64,000 nucleotides of DNA, from contig JAJDCZ010000032.1 of NCBI GenBank assembly GCA_029260555.1, positions 1 to 64,000 of the forward strand, in the 5' to 3' direction. A program made the translations under genes and the position numbers. Below are positions 34,438 through 43,230 of the stretch, piece after piece (within the stretch, counting starts at the first letter, position 1; the number at the start of each line of letters is the position of its first letter). The notes beneath the pieces were generated by a model, which saw nothing but the letters and a program-made list of their open reading frames with translations, had not been told where the DNA came from and searched no databases. The stretch is from Phycisphaerales bacterium (GTDB taxonomy: Bacteria > Planctomycetota > Phycisphaerae > Phycisphaerales > UBA1924).

Positions 34438-35064
34438 TCAGCCCGTGCCTCTGAGCCGCTTGAGTTGTTCTCGCTGCACTCTGGCAGAGATCTGTCTCAA
34501 GCCTTCTGTCAGGCCATTTCTGATGCCATGGATTTCAGAGCAGTAAAAACCATAACGACGCCGTCCTGAAGGCATTTCTTTAATACTCTGGACAATTGCG
34601 TCGCCTTTGTATGTGCTCTGGCAATCGTACAAGTTGACCGGGATCTTGCTGCCGATCTGTAAAACTTTGCTTGAACTCGCAGAGAACCCCGTGAGACTGA
34701 TATCCAGAACAGAGCATCCATCCTGGCCATCAATGTTGGACTTGATATTTGCAAGCACCGTACAGACACGATAACACTGTCTTGATTCCGCCGAGACGGG
34801 CTTGCTGGTGGTCGTGAAGGTAAATACTGGAGCCTCTCCATCGATCAAGACCATCGCTATCGAGGCACTCTGCTGCATGAACTCACAGTTGTGCTCGCAA
34901 TAAATCAGCACTTCCTGTTCGTCATGGAGCAGTTCCTGAGGCTCCTTGAACTCAGCTGTCCAGATACCCTCACTAAAGTCCGTGATAACCGCGGGATACA
35001 TCACACGCTGAGAGCTGCTTTCTTCAGGTATGCATATAAAAAAAATAATACCTTTTTCAAGCAT
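34438..35064 (-). CDS. PilZ-domain protein (possible c-di-GMP receptor)
   Basis: A 208-residue cytoplasmic protein. The C-terminal half fits a PilZ domain: RQCYR (a degenerate RxxxR) is followed after about 25 residues by DISLTGFSASS, the D/NxSxxG motif that binds cyclic di-GMP, then strands and GRRRYGFYC. The N-terminal half (about 1-95) resembles a YcgR-like beta domain. ATG 35064 (MLEKGIIFF) is preferred because GAGAGG lies just upstream; an upstream ATG at 35172 gives a poor N-terminus. PilZ proteins adjust motility, adhesion or polysaccharide export. The degenerate first motif leaves ligand binding uncertain. Confidence 0.75.
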   Translation of the reverse strand: MLEKGIIFFICIPEESSSQRVMYPAVITDFSEGIWTAEFKEPQELLHDEQEVLIYCEHNCEFMQQSASIAMVLIDGEAPVFTFTTTSKPVSAESRQCYRVCTVLANIKSNIDGQDGCSVLDISLTGFSASSSKVLQIGSKIPVNLYDCQSTYKGDAIVQSIKEMPSGRRRYGFYCSEIHGIRNGLTEGLRQISARVQREQLKRLRGTG

Positions 35065-35265
35065 TCTTATCCTCTCCCGTATCCAAGGGGGTTTGTTCAA
35101 ACAGGTAGTCCTGCACCATCGGCCACCTTCATGCCCCACATAAGGGGATATATAGCAAATCAAAAAAATCACTTTGCCCGGGATTTAGCCAGTCTGATAC
35201 ACTCCTTTCAGTGGTGGCAAGGCTAAAACTCTGTGCTGGCAAACTGGCATTCTGGAGGTCCGAAG

Positions 35266-35727
35266 ATGAACAAACGCTCGCTCATTGGTCTGGTTGTGTT
35301 CGTGATTATCGCATCTGCCGCTGCAGCCATCACATATTCAAGACTCAAGAGCAGCACCCCGACAGGTGAATATCAGAAAATCGCCTGGCTGGAATCTGAT
35401 GAGCCTCAAAGCCTGACAGCTCCCTTTGATATCAGCACCAGCAAAAAAAGTGATGAACCCAAGGTTCGAATCCGGCTCGGCGTCTATGCCCACCACCCTG
35501 ATGTCCGCCCCTCAAGCGTGGGCAACCCTGTGCTCCTGTTCTCTATCGTCAAGGATGGCTCAGAAGGAGAAACACTGGTTGAACTTCTCAGCGTGAGCAC
35601 AAAGAAAAAAGGCTTTCAAGAAGTCATCGAAGTGACCTGGGAGGGCGATCTGGAGCCCGGGACATACCACATCAAAGCCCAGAACCCCCAGCACGGCTGG
35701 GACGCCACCGTCGAACAACGCAAATAA
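35266..35727 (+). CDS. Small membrane-anchored or secreted hypothetical protein
   Basis: A 153-residue protein. The N-terminal hydrophobic segment (about 5-25, IGLVVFVIIASAAAAITY) is a signal anchor, and the remainder is a beta-rich domain of about 110 residues (VRIRLGVYAHHPDVRPSS, PVLLFSIVKDGSEGETLVELLS) without Cys. A perfect GGAGG ribosome site precedes ATG 35266 by 7 bases. It is divergent from the PilZ gene. No family recognised; an immunoglobulin-like fold is possible from the strand pattern. Composition and ribosome site support a real gene. Confidence 0.65.
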   Translation: MNKRSLIGLVVFVIIASAAAAITYSRLKSSTPTGEYQKIAWLESDEPQSLTAPFDISTSKKSDEPKVRIRLGVYAHHPDVRPSSVGNPVLLFSIVKDGSEGETLVELLSVSTKKKGFQEVIEVTWEGDLEPGTYHIKAQNPQHGWDATVEQRK

Positions 35728-35894
35728 CAAACTCCGCTGTTCACAGCTTCACCCACCCTCTCAATGTGCCTGATTCCCCCACCTGGTGCCAGTGTAACCA
35801 CTGCGCGCCCACAGCTGTGCAGTGTGATTCTTTGGCAATCAATGCGCAAAGCACTCTGGGTTGAAGACCTTAGATGCAATATATCCAGGAGTAT

Positions 35895-35925
35895 AAAAAA
35901 ACAGCGACCCGTTTCCGAGCCGCTG
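35895..35925 (-). terminator. Rho-independent terminator of the DUF11 lipoprotein gene
   Basis: On the minus strand CAGCGGCTCG, a GAAA tetraloop and CGGGTCGCTG form a 10-base stem (two G-T pairs) followed by seven T. It lies 29 bases after the stop at 35954. Confidence 0.9.
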
Positions 35926-35953
35926 CTTTGGGTTTCACGAATCAATCAGACGA

Positions 35954-37585
35954 TTACTCGTACTGGTTGGTTGCCTCGGTCTCCTGCACCGGACTTGTCA
36001 GCTGATCGCTGTTCATACGGACCAGGAAGCGGATATCGCCAGCCTTGAGAGCCTTGATATTCACCTTCCATGTCGCAACCGCCTTGGGTGCGAGCGATGC
36101 CAGAGGTGCGAAGGTCAGCGTGTTGCCACGAAGAGTGCCGTTGGTCGCACCCGTAGAAGAAACATACTGCTGCTCACCGGGAATCTCAGCAACAATGATG
36201 ATATTGGTACCCGGAGCCGTGCCCTGGTTGGTTACGGTAATGGTGTAAGTTTCGCCAGAGCCAACCTCGATCAGGTCGGTATCAACCACCTCAAGCAGAA
36301 TCGCAGGACGACCCACGACAGGTGTGGAGCAGCGATCTGTCACTGCCACAGCACATGCACCAGTTGCGGTGGCTGATGCTGTGTAGTTGCCAGGACCAGC
36401 GGGCTTGACTGTCATCGTGACGGTCTTGTTGGCGTCAGCAGCCAGCGAACCCAGGTTCCAGACGATTCGTCCATTGTCATTGGTGCCACCAGCAGAAGCC
36501 TTGACGAACTCTGTGCCGCTGGGCAACATGGAAACAACGGTGGTATTGGCAGATGCTGCATCGCCGGTGTTCTTCACACCAAACTCAAAGGCAATGCTGC
36601 GACCAATAAAGCGTTCTTCGGGGCAGTCTGCAGTGATCGCAAGCACGGGTTTGGTGATCGTGGTGGTAGTTGCTGCACTTGAAGCAGTCAAGCCATCAGC
36701 AACAGCGCTTGCCTTGGAACTGAACTCGCCTGTGGATGCTGCCTTGGCATTGAAGGTCAGTGTTCTGCACTCGCCCGCAGCCAGGCTGCCGACAGGAACA
36801 TCGATCACAGATTTGCCATCGGTCGTGGTCAAGCCGCGAGGCAGCGTATCACGCACACGAACATTGGTTGCCACACCTGTACCTGTGTTGCAAACCTCAT
36901 ACTTGAGTACAACCGTATCGCAAACCAAAGCCTGCTTCGTAGCTGTCTTGCTCACACGCAATGCAGGATCAACAACATTCAAAGTTGCGCACAACAGGTT
37001 GTTGTAGGAAACTGATACACAGTTTGATGCCAGGCCGACATCTGCAGAGGTGGCGTTCACTTTGATGATGCGGGTTTCGCATGCACCAAGATCACCCAGG
37101 CTCCAGAAAATGCCGCTGCTGGACTTGCTGCCAGCAGGCGAGGCACTCGTGACGGACAGGTTGTTTGCACCCTCTGCTGTCAGCACCACATTCTGAAGTG
37201 TTGCGTTGGTCAGATTGGTGACATGATACTCATAGGCATAATCAGCTCCGGAGCGAACCTCCCGAGGCATGACCTGATGGACCATAATGGCGCTGGAATA
37301 CCGATCGCCGGTTGGGAATGCCATTCCCGAAGCGCTCATGTCTGGCCCGATATCTGGTGTGTAATCCCGGCAAGGGCCAGATGCTGCAGGCCTTGGTGCT
37401 GGCCGAGCTGCCTTTGGCTGAGGGACCCCAGCTCCCCACAAAAATGTTGCAGTGTCGCTTTCAGCGATACTGTCTGTAGCATTGTCCGACCCCTCCATCT
37501 GGGTGGTCGTACACGCTGTTGACAACAGCATGGCAGATGCTGTCAGCGATGCCAGAAAAAACTTACCCAATCCACTCTTATTCAT
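35954..37585 (-). CDS. DUF11 repeat lipoprotein (surface/adhesion-like)
   Basis: A 543-residue exported protein. The signal peptide ends in a lipobox (LSTAC, Cys about residue 26), then comes a Thr/Asp-rich linker and about three to four immunoglobulin-like DUF11 repeats, each with a CD/N-V...V-T-N pattern (VSKTATKQALVCDTVVLKYEVCNTGTG is one). Several Cys pairs probably form disulfides. ATG 37585 is chosen because AGGAG precedes it and a signal peptide begins there; the frame is open upstream to 37744. DUF11 proteins are large surface or outer-membrane proteins of unknown function. A strong terminator follows. Confidence 0.82.
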   Translation of the reverse strand: MNKSGLGKFFLASLTASAMLLSTACTTTQMEGSDNATDSIAESDTATFLWGAGVPQPKAARPAPRPAASGPCRDYTPDIGPDMSASGMAFPTGDRYSSAIMVHQVMPREVRSGADYAYEYHVTNLTNATLQNVVLTAEGANNLSVTSASPAGSKSSSGIFWSLGDLGACETRIIKVNATSADVGLASNCVSVSYNNLLCATLNVVDPALRVSKTATKQALVCDTVVLKYEVCNTGTGVATNVRVRDTLPRGLTTTDGKSVIDVPVGSLAAGECRTLTFNAKAASTGEFSSKASAVADGLTASSAATTTTITKPVLAITADCPEERFIGRSIAFEFGVKNTGDAASANTTVVSMLPSGTEFVKASAGGTNDNGRIVWNLGSLAADANKTVTMTVKPAGPGNYTASATATGACAVAVTDRCSTPVVGRPAILLEVVDTDLIEVGSGETYTITVTNQGTAPGTNIIIVAEIPGEQQYVSSTGATNGTLRGNTLTFAPLASLAPKAVATWKVNIKALKAGDIRFLVRMNSDQLTSPVQETEATNQYE

Positions 37586-37856
37586 CGATATTCTCCTGTA
37601 GACCTTCTCTACACATAATCGTCCATGATGATTGATCAAGCAACCCTTGCCCCTCATCCAGTCAAAGACCCTGGCTGCATACTCCCCGCTTGCCAGGTAA
37701 AAAACAAAGCCGTACTTTTTCCCGCCCCTAAAGAATACTCTCAAGCACGATCAGGGTGCTTTCCCATTTTCAGTCCGTAAACCAAGCCCATGAAGTTCGC
37801 TTTTTGATCGTACCAGAGGCAATGGACATCATAGCCTCTTTATATTACCCCTGCAT

Positions 37857-39560
37857 TTATTCACCCAGAACCCGTTGAACTTCCTCAGCCGTCGTCTGGC
37901 TCGAAAGAATCTTACGCCTGGCATCTTCTTTCATAGGCACAAAGCCGTGGCGTATCGCGGTTTCATAGAGCGTCACCCCGTCAGCCCGCTCTGCGGTCTT
38001 CCTGCGAAGTTCATCATTCATTGTGACCATCTCGTACACCGCCATTCTGCCACGAAACCCTGTTCCAAAGCAGTTTTCACATTTCTGGCCTTGAACCAGA
38101 CCTGCGCCTGAGCAATCCGTACAGATCCGCCGCAACAGCCTTTGAGCGAGCACGCCCACCAGCGAGGAGGTGATCAAAAACGGCTCAACCCCGATATCCA
38201 TCAATCTGGGAATCGCACCGGGCGCATCATTTGTATGAAGCGTCGCCAGCACAAAGTGACCCGTCAACGATGCTTGAATTGCCAGCTTGGCGGTTTCCTC
38301 ATCGCGAATCTCACCCACCAGAATAACATCCGGGTCCTGCCTCAACAACGCACGCAAACCCGTTGCAAAGGTTACACCTCGCTTGGTATTGACCTGCATC
38401 TGACTGATGCCATCCATGTGGTACTCAACCGGGTCTTCAACAGTCATCACATTGCGGCTGCCACGATCGACACACCCAAGAGCTGCATAAAGCGTGGTCG
38501 TTTTACCCGAACCCGTTGGACCCGTCACCAACAACATGCCATTGGGCTGATCGATCAAACCCAGCAGGTCTTCTTGCATCTGCTCGGTCATCCCCACCTC
38601 ATTAAGTGAGAGCTTGGTCTGCGATTGATCCAGTAGCCTCAGCACAATGCGCTCGCCATACACCGTGGGGATACACGACATGCGAATATCTATCTTCTTT
38701 GATCCGATCCGCACAGAAGTATGCCCGTCCTGGGGGCTGTGACGGTTGGCAATATCAAGCTCCGTCATCACCTTGAGCCGGCTTGAAATCGCTGGCGCAA
38801 GCGCCTGAGGCGGGCTAAACGCATCCACCAGCATCCCGTCTACCCGCAGGCGAATGACCAGACGATTCTCCATGGGATGAATGTGCACATCGCTGGAGCG
38901 CCTGCGGAGTGCCTCAAACAAAATCATGTTCACCAGCCGAATCACAGGCCCCTGATTGGCCAGTTGCAACAAGTCGTTTGATTCGCCAATCGAACCCGCT
39001 GCGGTCTGCATCGCAGACTCATCCAGAGGCATCTCTTCGATGATCTCTGTCACCAGATCCTGCTGCTGCTCATACCCCCGATTAATCAGATTCGCAACCG
39101 ACCCCCGAGGACAAAGCACCAGACGAATGGGCAACCCTAGTGCCTGCTCGATCATTGAAAAAGTTGCAGGCTGCATGGGCTGAGCTGTTGCAACCGTCAT
39201 GACCGCGCCATCAAAGCAAGTCGCTGCTACATGATCGCGCCGGGCAACCGCTGATGGAACTAACTCGTAAAACCGCGCAGATGACTCCTCTATCCGAGGC
39301 TCAGAGATGAACTCAAGCCCTGTCCGATCGGCCAGCAGCTTGAGTGCTGTGTGCTCATCGGTCGCCAGCATCGAGAGCAGGACATCCCAAGGCTCCGTGT
39401 CAGATCCAGGATGGCTGGCAAAGTTCCTGAGCTGTTCACCTGACAATCGCATGGGGCCAAACAGCCCTGCGATTCGGCTCCAGTCGCTCGTAACCAGCCC
39501 GTTCTTGTCCCCCGAATCGGTCTGATCCGTGCTTTTTTTTCGTTTTATGCTGATCGCCAT
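37857..39560 (-). CDS. gspE: Type II secretion / type IV pilus ATPase (GspE/PilB family)
   Basis: A 567-residue cytoplasmic ATPase that powers pseudopilus or pilus assembly. The N1E-type domain (about 40-160) precedes the ATPase core: Walker A GPTGSGKTTT, Asp box and Walker B (LRQDPDVILVGEIRDEETA), His box and ATLHTNDAPGAIPRL. The tetracysteine zinc site (CTDCSGAGLVQGQKCENCFGTG) is complete. It lies 3 bases after the secretin gene, so the two are transcribed together. The rest of the machinery (platform GspF, pseudopilins) is not in this window. The name GspE is used for the family; PilB is an alternative. Confidence 0.93.
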   Translation of the reverse strand: MAISIKRKKSTDQTDSGDKNGLVTSDWSRIAGLFGPMRLSGEQLRNFASHPGSDTEPWDVLLSMLATDEHTALKLLADRTGLEFISEPRIEESSARFYELVPSAVARRDHVAATCFDGAVMTVATAQPMQPATFSMIEQALGLPIRLVLCPRGSVANLINRGYEQQQDLVTEIIEEMPLDESAMQTAAGSIGESNDLLQLANQGPVIRLVNMILFEALRRRSSDVHIHPMENRLVIRLRVDGMLVDAFSPPQALAPAISSRLKVMTELDIANRHSPQDGHTSVRIGSKKIDIRMSCIPTVYGERIVLRLLDQSQTKLSLNEVGMTEQMQEDLLGLIDQPNGMLLVTGPTGSGKTTTLYAALGCVDRGSRNVMTVEDPVEYHMDGISQMQVNTKRGVTFATGLRALLRQDPDVILVGEIRDEETAKLAIQASLTGHFVLATLHTNDAPGAIPRLMDIGVEPFLITSSLVGVLAQRLLRRICTDCSGAGLVQGQKCENCFGTGFRGRMAVYEMVTMNDELRRKTAERADGVTLYETAIRHGFVPMKEDARRKILSSQTTAEEVQRVLGE

Positions 39561-39563
39561 AGC

Positions 39564-42044
39564 TCAACCGCCCTTGCGCTCAACATTGCCCGCGCGAGAA
39601 GGTGTCACTTGCGTACCCTGGCTTTGATTTTCATCTGTGGAACGCTCCTGCATCGTAATGGGAATCATACTGGGCTTCAGCTCTGGCAGATCCAGATCGA
39701 CCCCGGTTTCTGCCTGAGGCCCAAGTGTCAGCAAACGCAAATCCCGGAATGTCGGATCACGCATGATCTTCGGCGTAATGAAAACATAAAGCGTCGTCTT
39801 GCGATCAGTGCTGTTGGTATCTCTAAACAAGTGGCCCACAAGCGGGATATCGCCAAGGAGTGGCACCTTGACAACCGTCGAACCTTCTTCACTGACCGTT
39901 ATGCCACCAACAACAATCGTCGTATCAGATGGAATCGTTACCGAATCGGCGCGAATATTGCGCTGTTGACGCGGTGCCGGGATGCCGTTGGAACCTTCTC
40001 CTACAAAGTTGGAAAGCTCTATTTCGTAATCGAGCCTCAGATATCCCTCTTCAGAAATGTGAGGAGTCACCAGCAAACTTGTCCCGGCATCCTCAAAGCC
40101 CGCAAACGAAGTCTGCGTCGTGGCAGTGCCCTGCTGGGACGAAGTGGTAGGCTGTTGATCCAGACTCACTACCTCTGCTTCTTCATTGTCATCAACCAGC
40201 AGCTGAGGCGTAGAAAGAATCTTTGCATCCGCTTCACGCTTGAGCGCGTTGATGACTATGGGAACATACTGGCTCTTGATCAGAGCTGCTGTGAAACCGC
40301 TCAGCCCCGTCACAACATCAACCGGATTGGTGAACCCCGAAGTGTCCGAAAAGTTGGTCAGCCCGAAGTTTGTCCGTAATGCACCACCAGCACCCATTGC
40401 ATTGACCAGCTGCGTTTCAAACGCCAGCCTCATCGAGTCATTGGCGGTGATCGAGATGATCTTGGCTTCGATATAAACCTGTGGCCGCCTGAGATCAATC
40501 TTGCTGATCAACTTGCCAAACTCACCCTGCTGACGCACCGGAGCCTTAATCAAAAGCTGGTTGTTGATCGGATCAGGCTGAACGAACAGCTCCTCATGCC
40601 AGGGCAAAACAACCTCATCAGGCTTTTTAGATGTATCACCTTCATTGAACTGGTTTCTCGAAGCGCTTGAGGACCGGTTTTGCTGTCGTTGAGGCTGACG
40701 CTGGGTCTGGCCACCCGGCAACAAGGCGTTATCCGCTCCAGCCCTCTGATTATCGACAAGCCCTTGAATAAGGTCTGCCACATCAGCAGCATCTGTGTGG
40801 TAAAGCTTGTAAACCTTCGTCACAACACGCTCAGAATCCGTGTCATACTCAGCCACCAGCTTGGCCATCTGTTCGTGCTGGGCTTCTGTTGCGTAATACA
40901 CAATATCGCCTCGCTGAATCGAGACGACCATCACCGAACCCCCTTCAAGCCTTTGTTGATCCTGCCCAGCTGCCTGCGTCCCTGATCGCACCGGCTGACC
41001 GGGCACAGTGCCCTGGGAATCATCACTCAGAGTGACAACCTCACCCAGTCCTCTCTTTGATGCCAGTTGCGAAATTGCGCTGGTCGCACCACGGGTGTGA
41101 TAACGCCTGGGAATGAGCGTATCGGGACGATCGATCATCTCAATGATCATTTTGACTTCTTCAACCTCGTCATCCCGGCCTCGAAAAATCAATGCATTGC
41201 CTTGAGAATAAACCAGGAGTCGATCTGCAATGCTGGACATGCCAGCCCCCGTGCCTGCAAAGCTCGCTGCATTGAGTGCTGCATTACGAGGATCAGGCCT
41301 GCCCGAAAGATTGGTCGCACGCGGCAAAGCTGATGACGATGATCCCTTTCCCATCAACTCGATCGCCCGGGCTCGCGCTTCAGGTGCTGCGATATTCTGA
41401 ATATCGATCCTGACCAGCTTCATCTCAGCCCGCTTGGCAATGATCCGTTCAACCAGTTGTTCAACAATGCGAACCCGGGGAGCGGTATCCGTCACCATGA
41501 GCACGCCAAGCTCATCAAGCGCGGTAATGCGACTCGTCGCGGAACCAAGTTGAGCCTGAATCGCGGTCTGCAAAATCGAAGGCTTCACATTCGGAATATT
41601 AATGATCCGTGTCGTTGCCAGCATCCCCTCAAAGCCGACTGAAACATTTTCCGAGCGCACCACTCCATACCAGCCCGTCTGCTCGTCAAAGGTCATCGCA
41701 AAGCCCTGCTGACCCAGCAAGCTGTCGATCAGGCTGAGCAGCTCCGTCTTGGGAACCGTCACCGGAGCGTTGAGCGCAACGCTGCCCGTGACACCCTCCA
41801 CCGAGTGAATATTGATCCCCAGTTCCTCAGCAGCAAGCTCAACGAGTGCTGTCAACTCAACAGGCTCAGAAAAGACGCTGAGCGTGATCGTCTCAGCTTC
41901 ACCCTCGGGCATACTCGCTTCATCCTGAGCCTGGGCATAAAGCGACCCTCCACCTGAGATCAACGCACAGATCGTCAGCACACACAGACGCTTGTTCATC
42001 ATACAAATGGGCTCACTTTTTACTCGATCCATCCATTTCGGCAA
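39564..42044 (-). CDS. gspD: Secretin (GspD/PilQ family outer-membrane channel)
   Basis: About 826 residues. A signal peptide (LCVLTICALISGGGSLYAQ) leads to several N domains with the repeated KPSILQTAIQAQLGS / DAADVADLIQGLV patterns and an Asn/Gln/Arg-rich linker. The C-terminal secretin domain runs from about 560 (PQVYIEAKIISI) through TPHISEEGYLRLDYEIELSNF to TTLYVFITPKIMRDP. Secretins form the outer-membrane ring through which folded proteins or pili pass. The start is unclear: a TTG at 42044 has a perfect AGGAGG 8 bases upstream, whereas ATG 42002 or 41999 starts nearer the signal peptide but has a weaker site. It forms an operon with gspE. Confidence 0.9.
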   Translation of the reverse strand: MPKWMDRVKSEPICMMNKRLCVLTICALISGGGSLYAQAQDEASMPEGEAETITLSVFSEPVELTALVELAAEELGINIHSVEGVTGSVALNAPVTVPKTELLSLIDSLLGQQGFAMTFDEQTGWYGVVRSENVSVGFEGMLATTRIINIPNVKPSILQTAIQAQLGSATSRITALDELGVLMVTDTAPRVRIVEQLVERIIAKRAEMKLVRIDIQNIAAPEARARAIELMGKGSSSSALPRATNLSGRPDPRNAALNAASFAGTGAGMSSIADRLLVYSQGNALIFRGRDDEVEEVKMIIEMIDRPDTLIPRRYHTRGATSAISQLASKRGLGEVVTLSDDSQGTVPGQPVRSGTQAAGQDQQRLEGGSVMVVSIQRGDIVYYATEAQHEQMAKLVAEYDTDSERVVTKVYKLYHTDAADVADLIQGLVDNQRAGADNALLPGGQTQRQPQRQQNRSSSASRNQFNEGDTSKKPDEVVLPWHEELFVQPDPINNQLLIKAPVRQQGEFGKLISKIDLRRPQVYIEAKIISITANDSMRLAFETQLVNAMGAGGALRTNFGLTNFSDTSGFTNPVDVVTGLSGFTAALIKSQYVPIVINALKREADAKILSTPQLLVDDNEEAEVVSLDQQPTTSSQQGTATTQTSFAGFEDAGTSLLVTPHISEEGYLRLDYEIELSNFVGEGSNGIPAPRQQRNIRADSVTIPSDTTIVVGGITVSEEGSTVVKVPLLGDIPLVGHLFRDTNSTDRKTTLYVFITPKIMRDPTFRDLRLLTLGPQAETGVDLDLPELKPSMIPITMQERSTDENQSQGTQVTPSRAGNVERKGG

Positions 42045-42177
42045 TGCTGAATCCTCCTTCTGCTGCTCCACGCTCCAGTAGGGTATACGGATAGCACACA
42101 CCCTGCCTGCATCGGCTCAAGCAGAGATTCTACGCCAAACTCCGACCCGCACTGGTGAATCAGGCCAACAATCGACC

Positions 42178-43128
42178 ATGCCTGGGCTTCGCATCGTCAG
42201 CCTGCTCCCCTCAGCCACTGAAATCCTTTACCGGATCGGTGCCAAAAGGATGCTCACAGGCGTAAGTCATCGATGCGATTTTCCCGCCCAGATGCAACAA
42301 GCCAATCTCCCCATCGTCACTTCACCCCTGCCCCCATCCATCGCTGCCTCCCCCACCCCTCCTCCTTCAACGCCCATCGTGCTCAATGAAGCCTTGCTTT
42401 GCCATCTCAAGCCCGATGTCATCGTGACAGGTCCAGCCAACCACGATCCCGCTCGCGAGATCGACCCCGTCACTGCATTTGTCCAGAAACATTGCCCCAA
42501 GGCTCACATCCTTCAGCTCAACCCCCGAGGCATCGAAGACATCCTCGACAACATTATCCGCCTTGGCGAAATCACCAATCTGCTCACCAGTGCCGAATCT
42601 GCGGTCGTTTCCCTGCGTGAACGCCTGTTCTCCATCCAGGAGCATGTCTGCGCCTTTGCTGATGGCCGAGTCGTAGGCTTTCTTGTCCAAACCCAGCCTC
42701 TGACCATCGCTGGCAACTGGATCGTCCAGCTCATCGAACGCGCCGGCGGCTCACACCCTCTCAACCAGACGGCTTCACCATCTGATGGCTTTGGCTCAGG
42801 ACTTGCCCAGGGTCAACGCCTTGCTGGTCAATCCATCGCTGTGCCCCCAGCCCTGTTTTGTGCGACCAGTCCAGATGCTCTCATCATCTGCCCGCAAGGC
42901 CTGGACCTGAACGCTGCTGGTCATGCGACAAAAACCCTCAGCAAGCAACCCTGGTTTCAGAAACTGCCCGCTGTTCGACATGGCAAGGTCGCAATCGTCG
43001 ATGGCAAACAAGCCTTCCACCGCCCCGGCCCCAGAATCGTCGATGACTTCGCCTGGCTTACAGGCTGGCTCACAGACCGCCCTCGTTTGATCCCCGATGA
43101 TTTTCCCTTTAAGTCCATGAACTCGTGA
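42178..43128 (+). CDS. BtuF/FecB-type periplasmic-binding-fold protein
   Basis: A 316-residue protein of the class III (cobalamin/siderophore) binding family. The opening RIVSLLPSATEILYRIG is typical, as is GVSHRCDFP. VIVTGPANHDPAREIDPV, QLNPRGIEDILDNI and PDALIICPQGLDLNAAG are further family blocks. There is no signal peptide or lipobox, so it looks cytoplasmic, as in one known subgroup annotated as cobalamin-binding. There is no permease or ATPase nearby; a HmuV-like ATPase is about 18 kb away. The ligand cannot be told from sequence. Divergent from the secretin gene. Confidence 0.85.
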   Translation: MPGLRIVSLLPSATEILYRIGAKRMLTGVSHRCDFPAQMQQANLPIVTSPLPPSIAASPTPPPSTPIVLNEALLCHLKPDVIVTGPANHDPAREIDPVTAFVQKHCPKAHILQLNPRGIEDILDNIIRLGEITNLLTSAESAVVSLRERLFSIQEHVCAFADGRVVGFLVQTQPLTIAGNWIVQLIERAGGSHPLNQTASPSDGFGSGLAQGQRLAGQSIAVPPALFCATSPDALIICPQGLDLNAAGHATKTLSKQPWFQKLPAVRHGKVAIVDGKQAFHRPGPRIVDDFAWLTGWLTDRPRLIPDDFPFKSMNS

Positions 43129-43230
43129 TTCTGACCATATTCTTGTACAGTTGTGACACGCTGCTCTTGCGTGCCCCCGCGGGCTGAGGTCTTTTTTAGC
43201 CCACATGGTCTTGGATTGTGAGTTTTTCAA

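Noticed and set aside
35461-35490. GGTTCGAATCC string resembling a tRNA T arm
   Set aside because: It lies inside the coding region of the gene at 35266-35727, and no acceptor or anticodon arm can be drawn around it.
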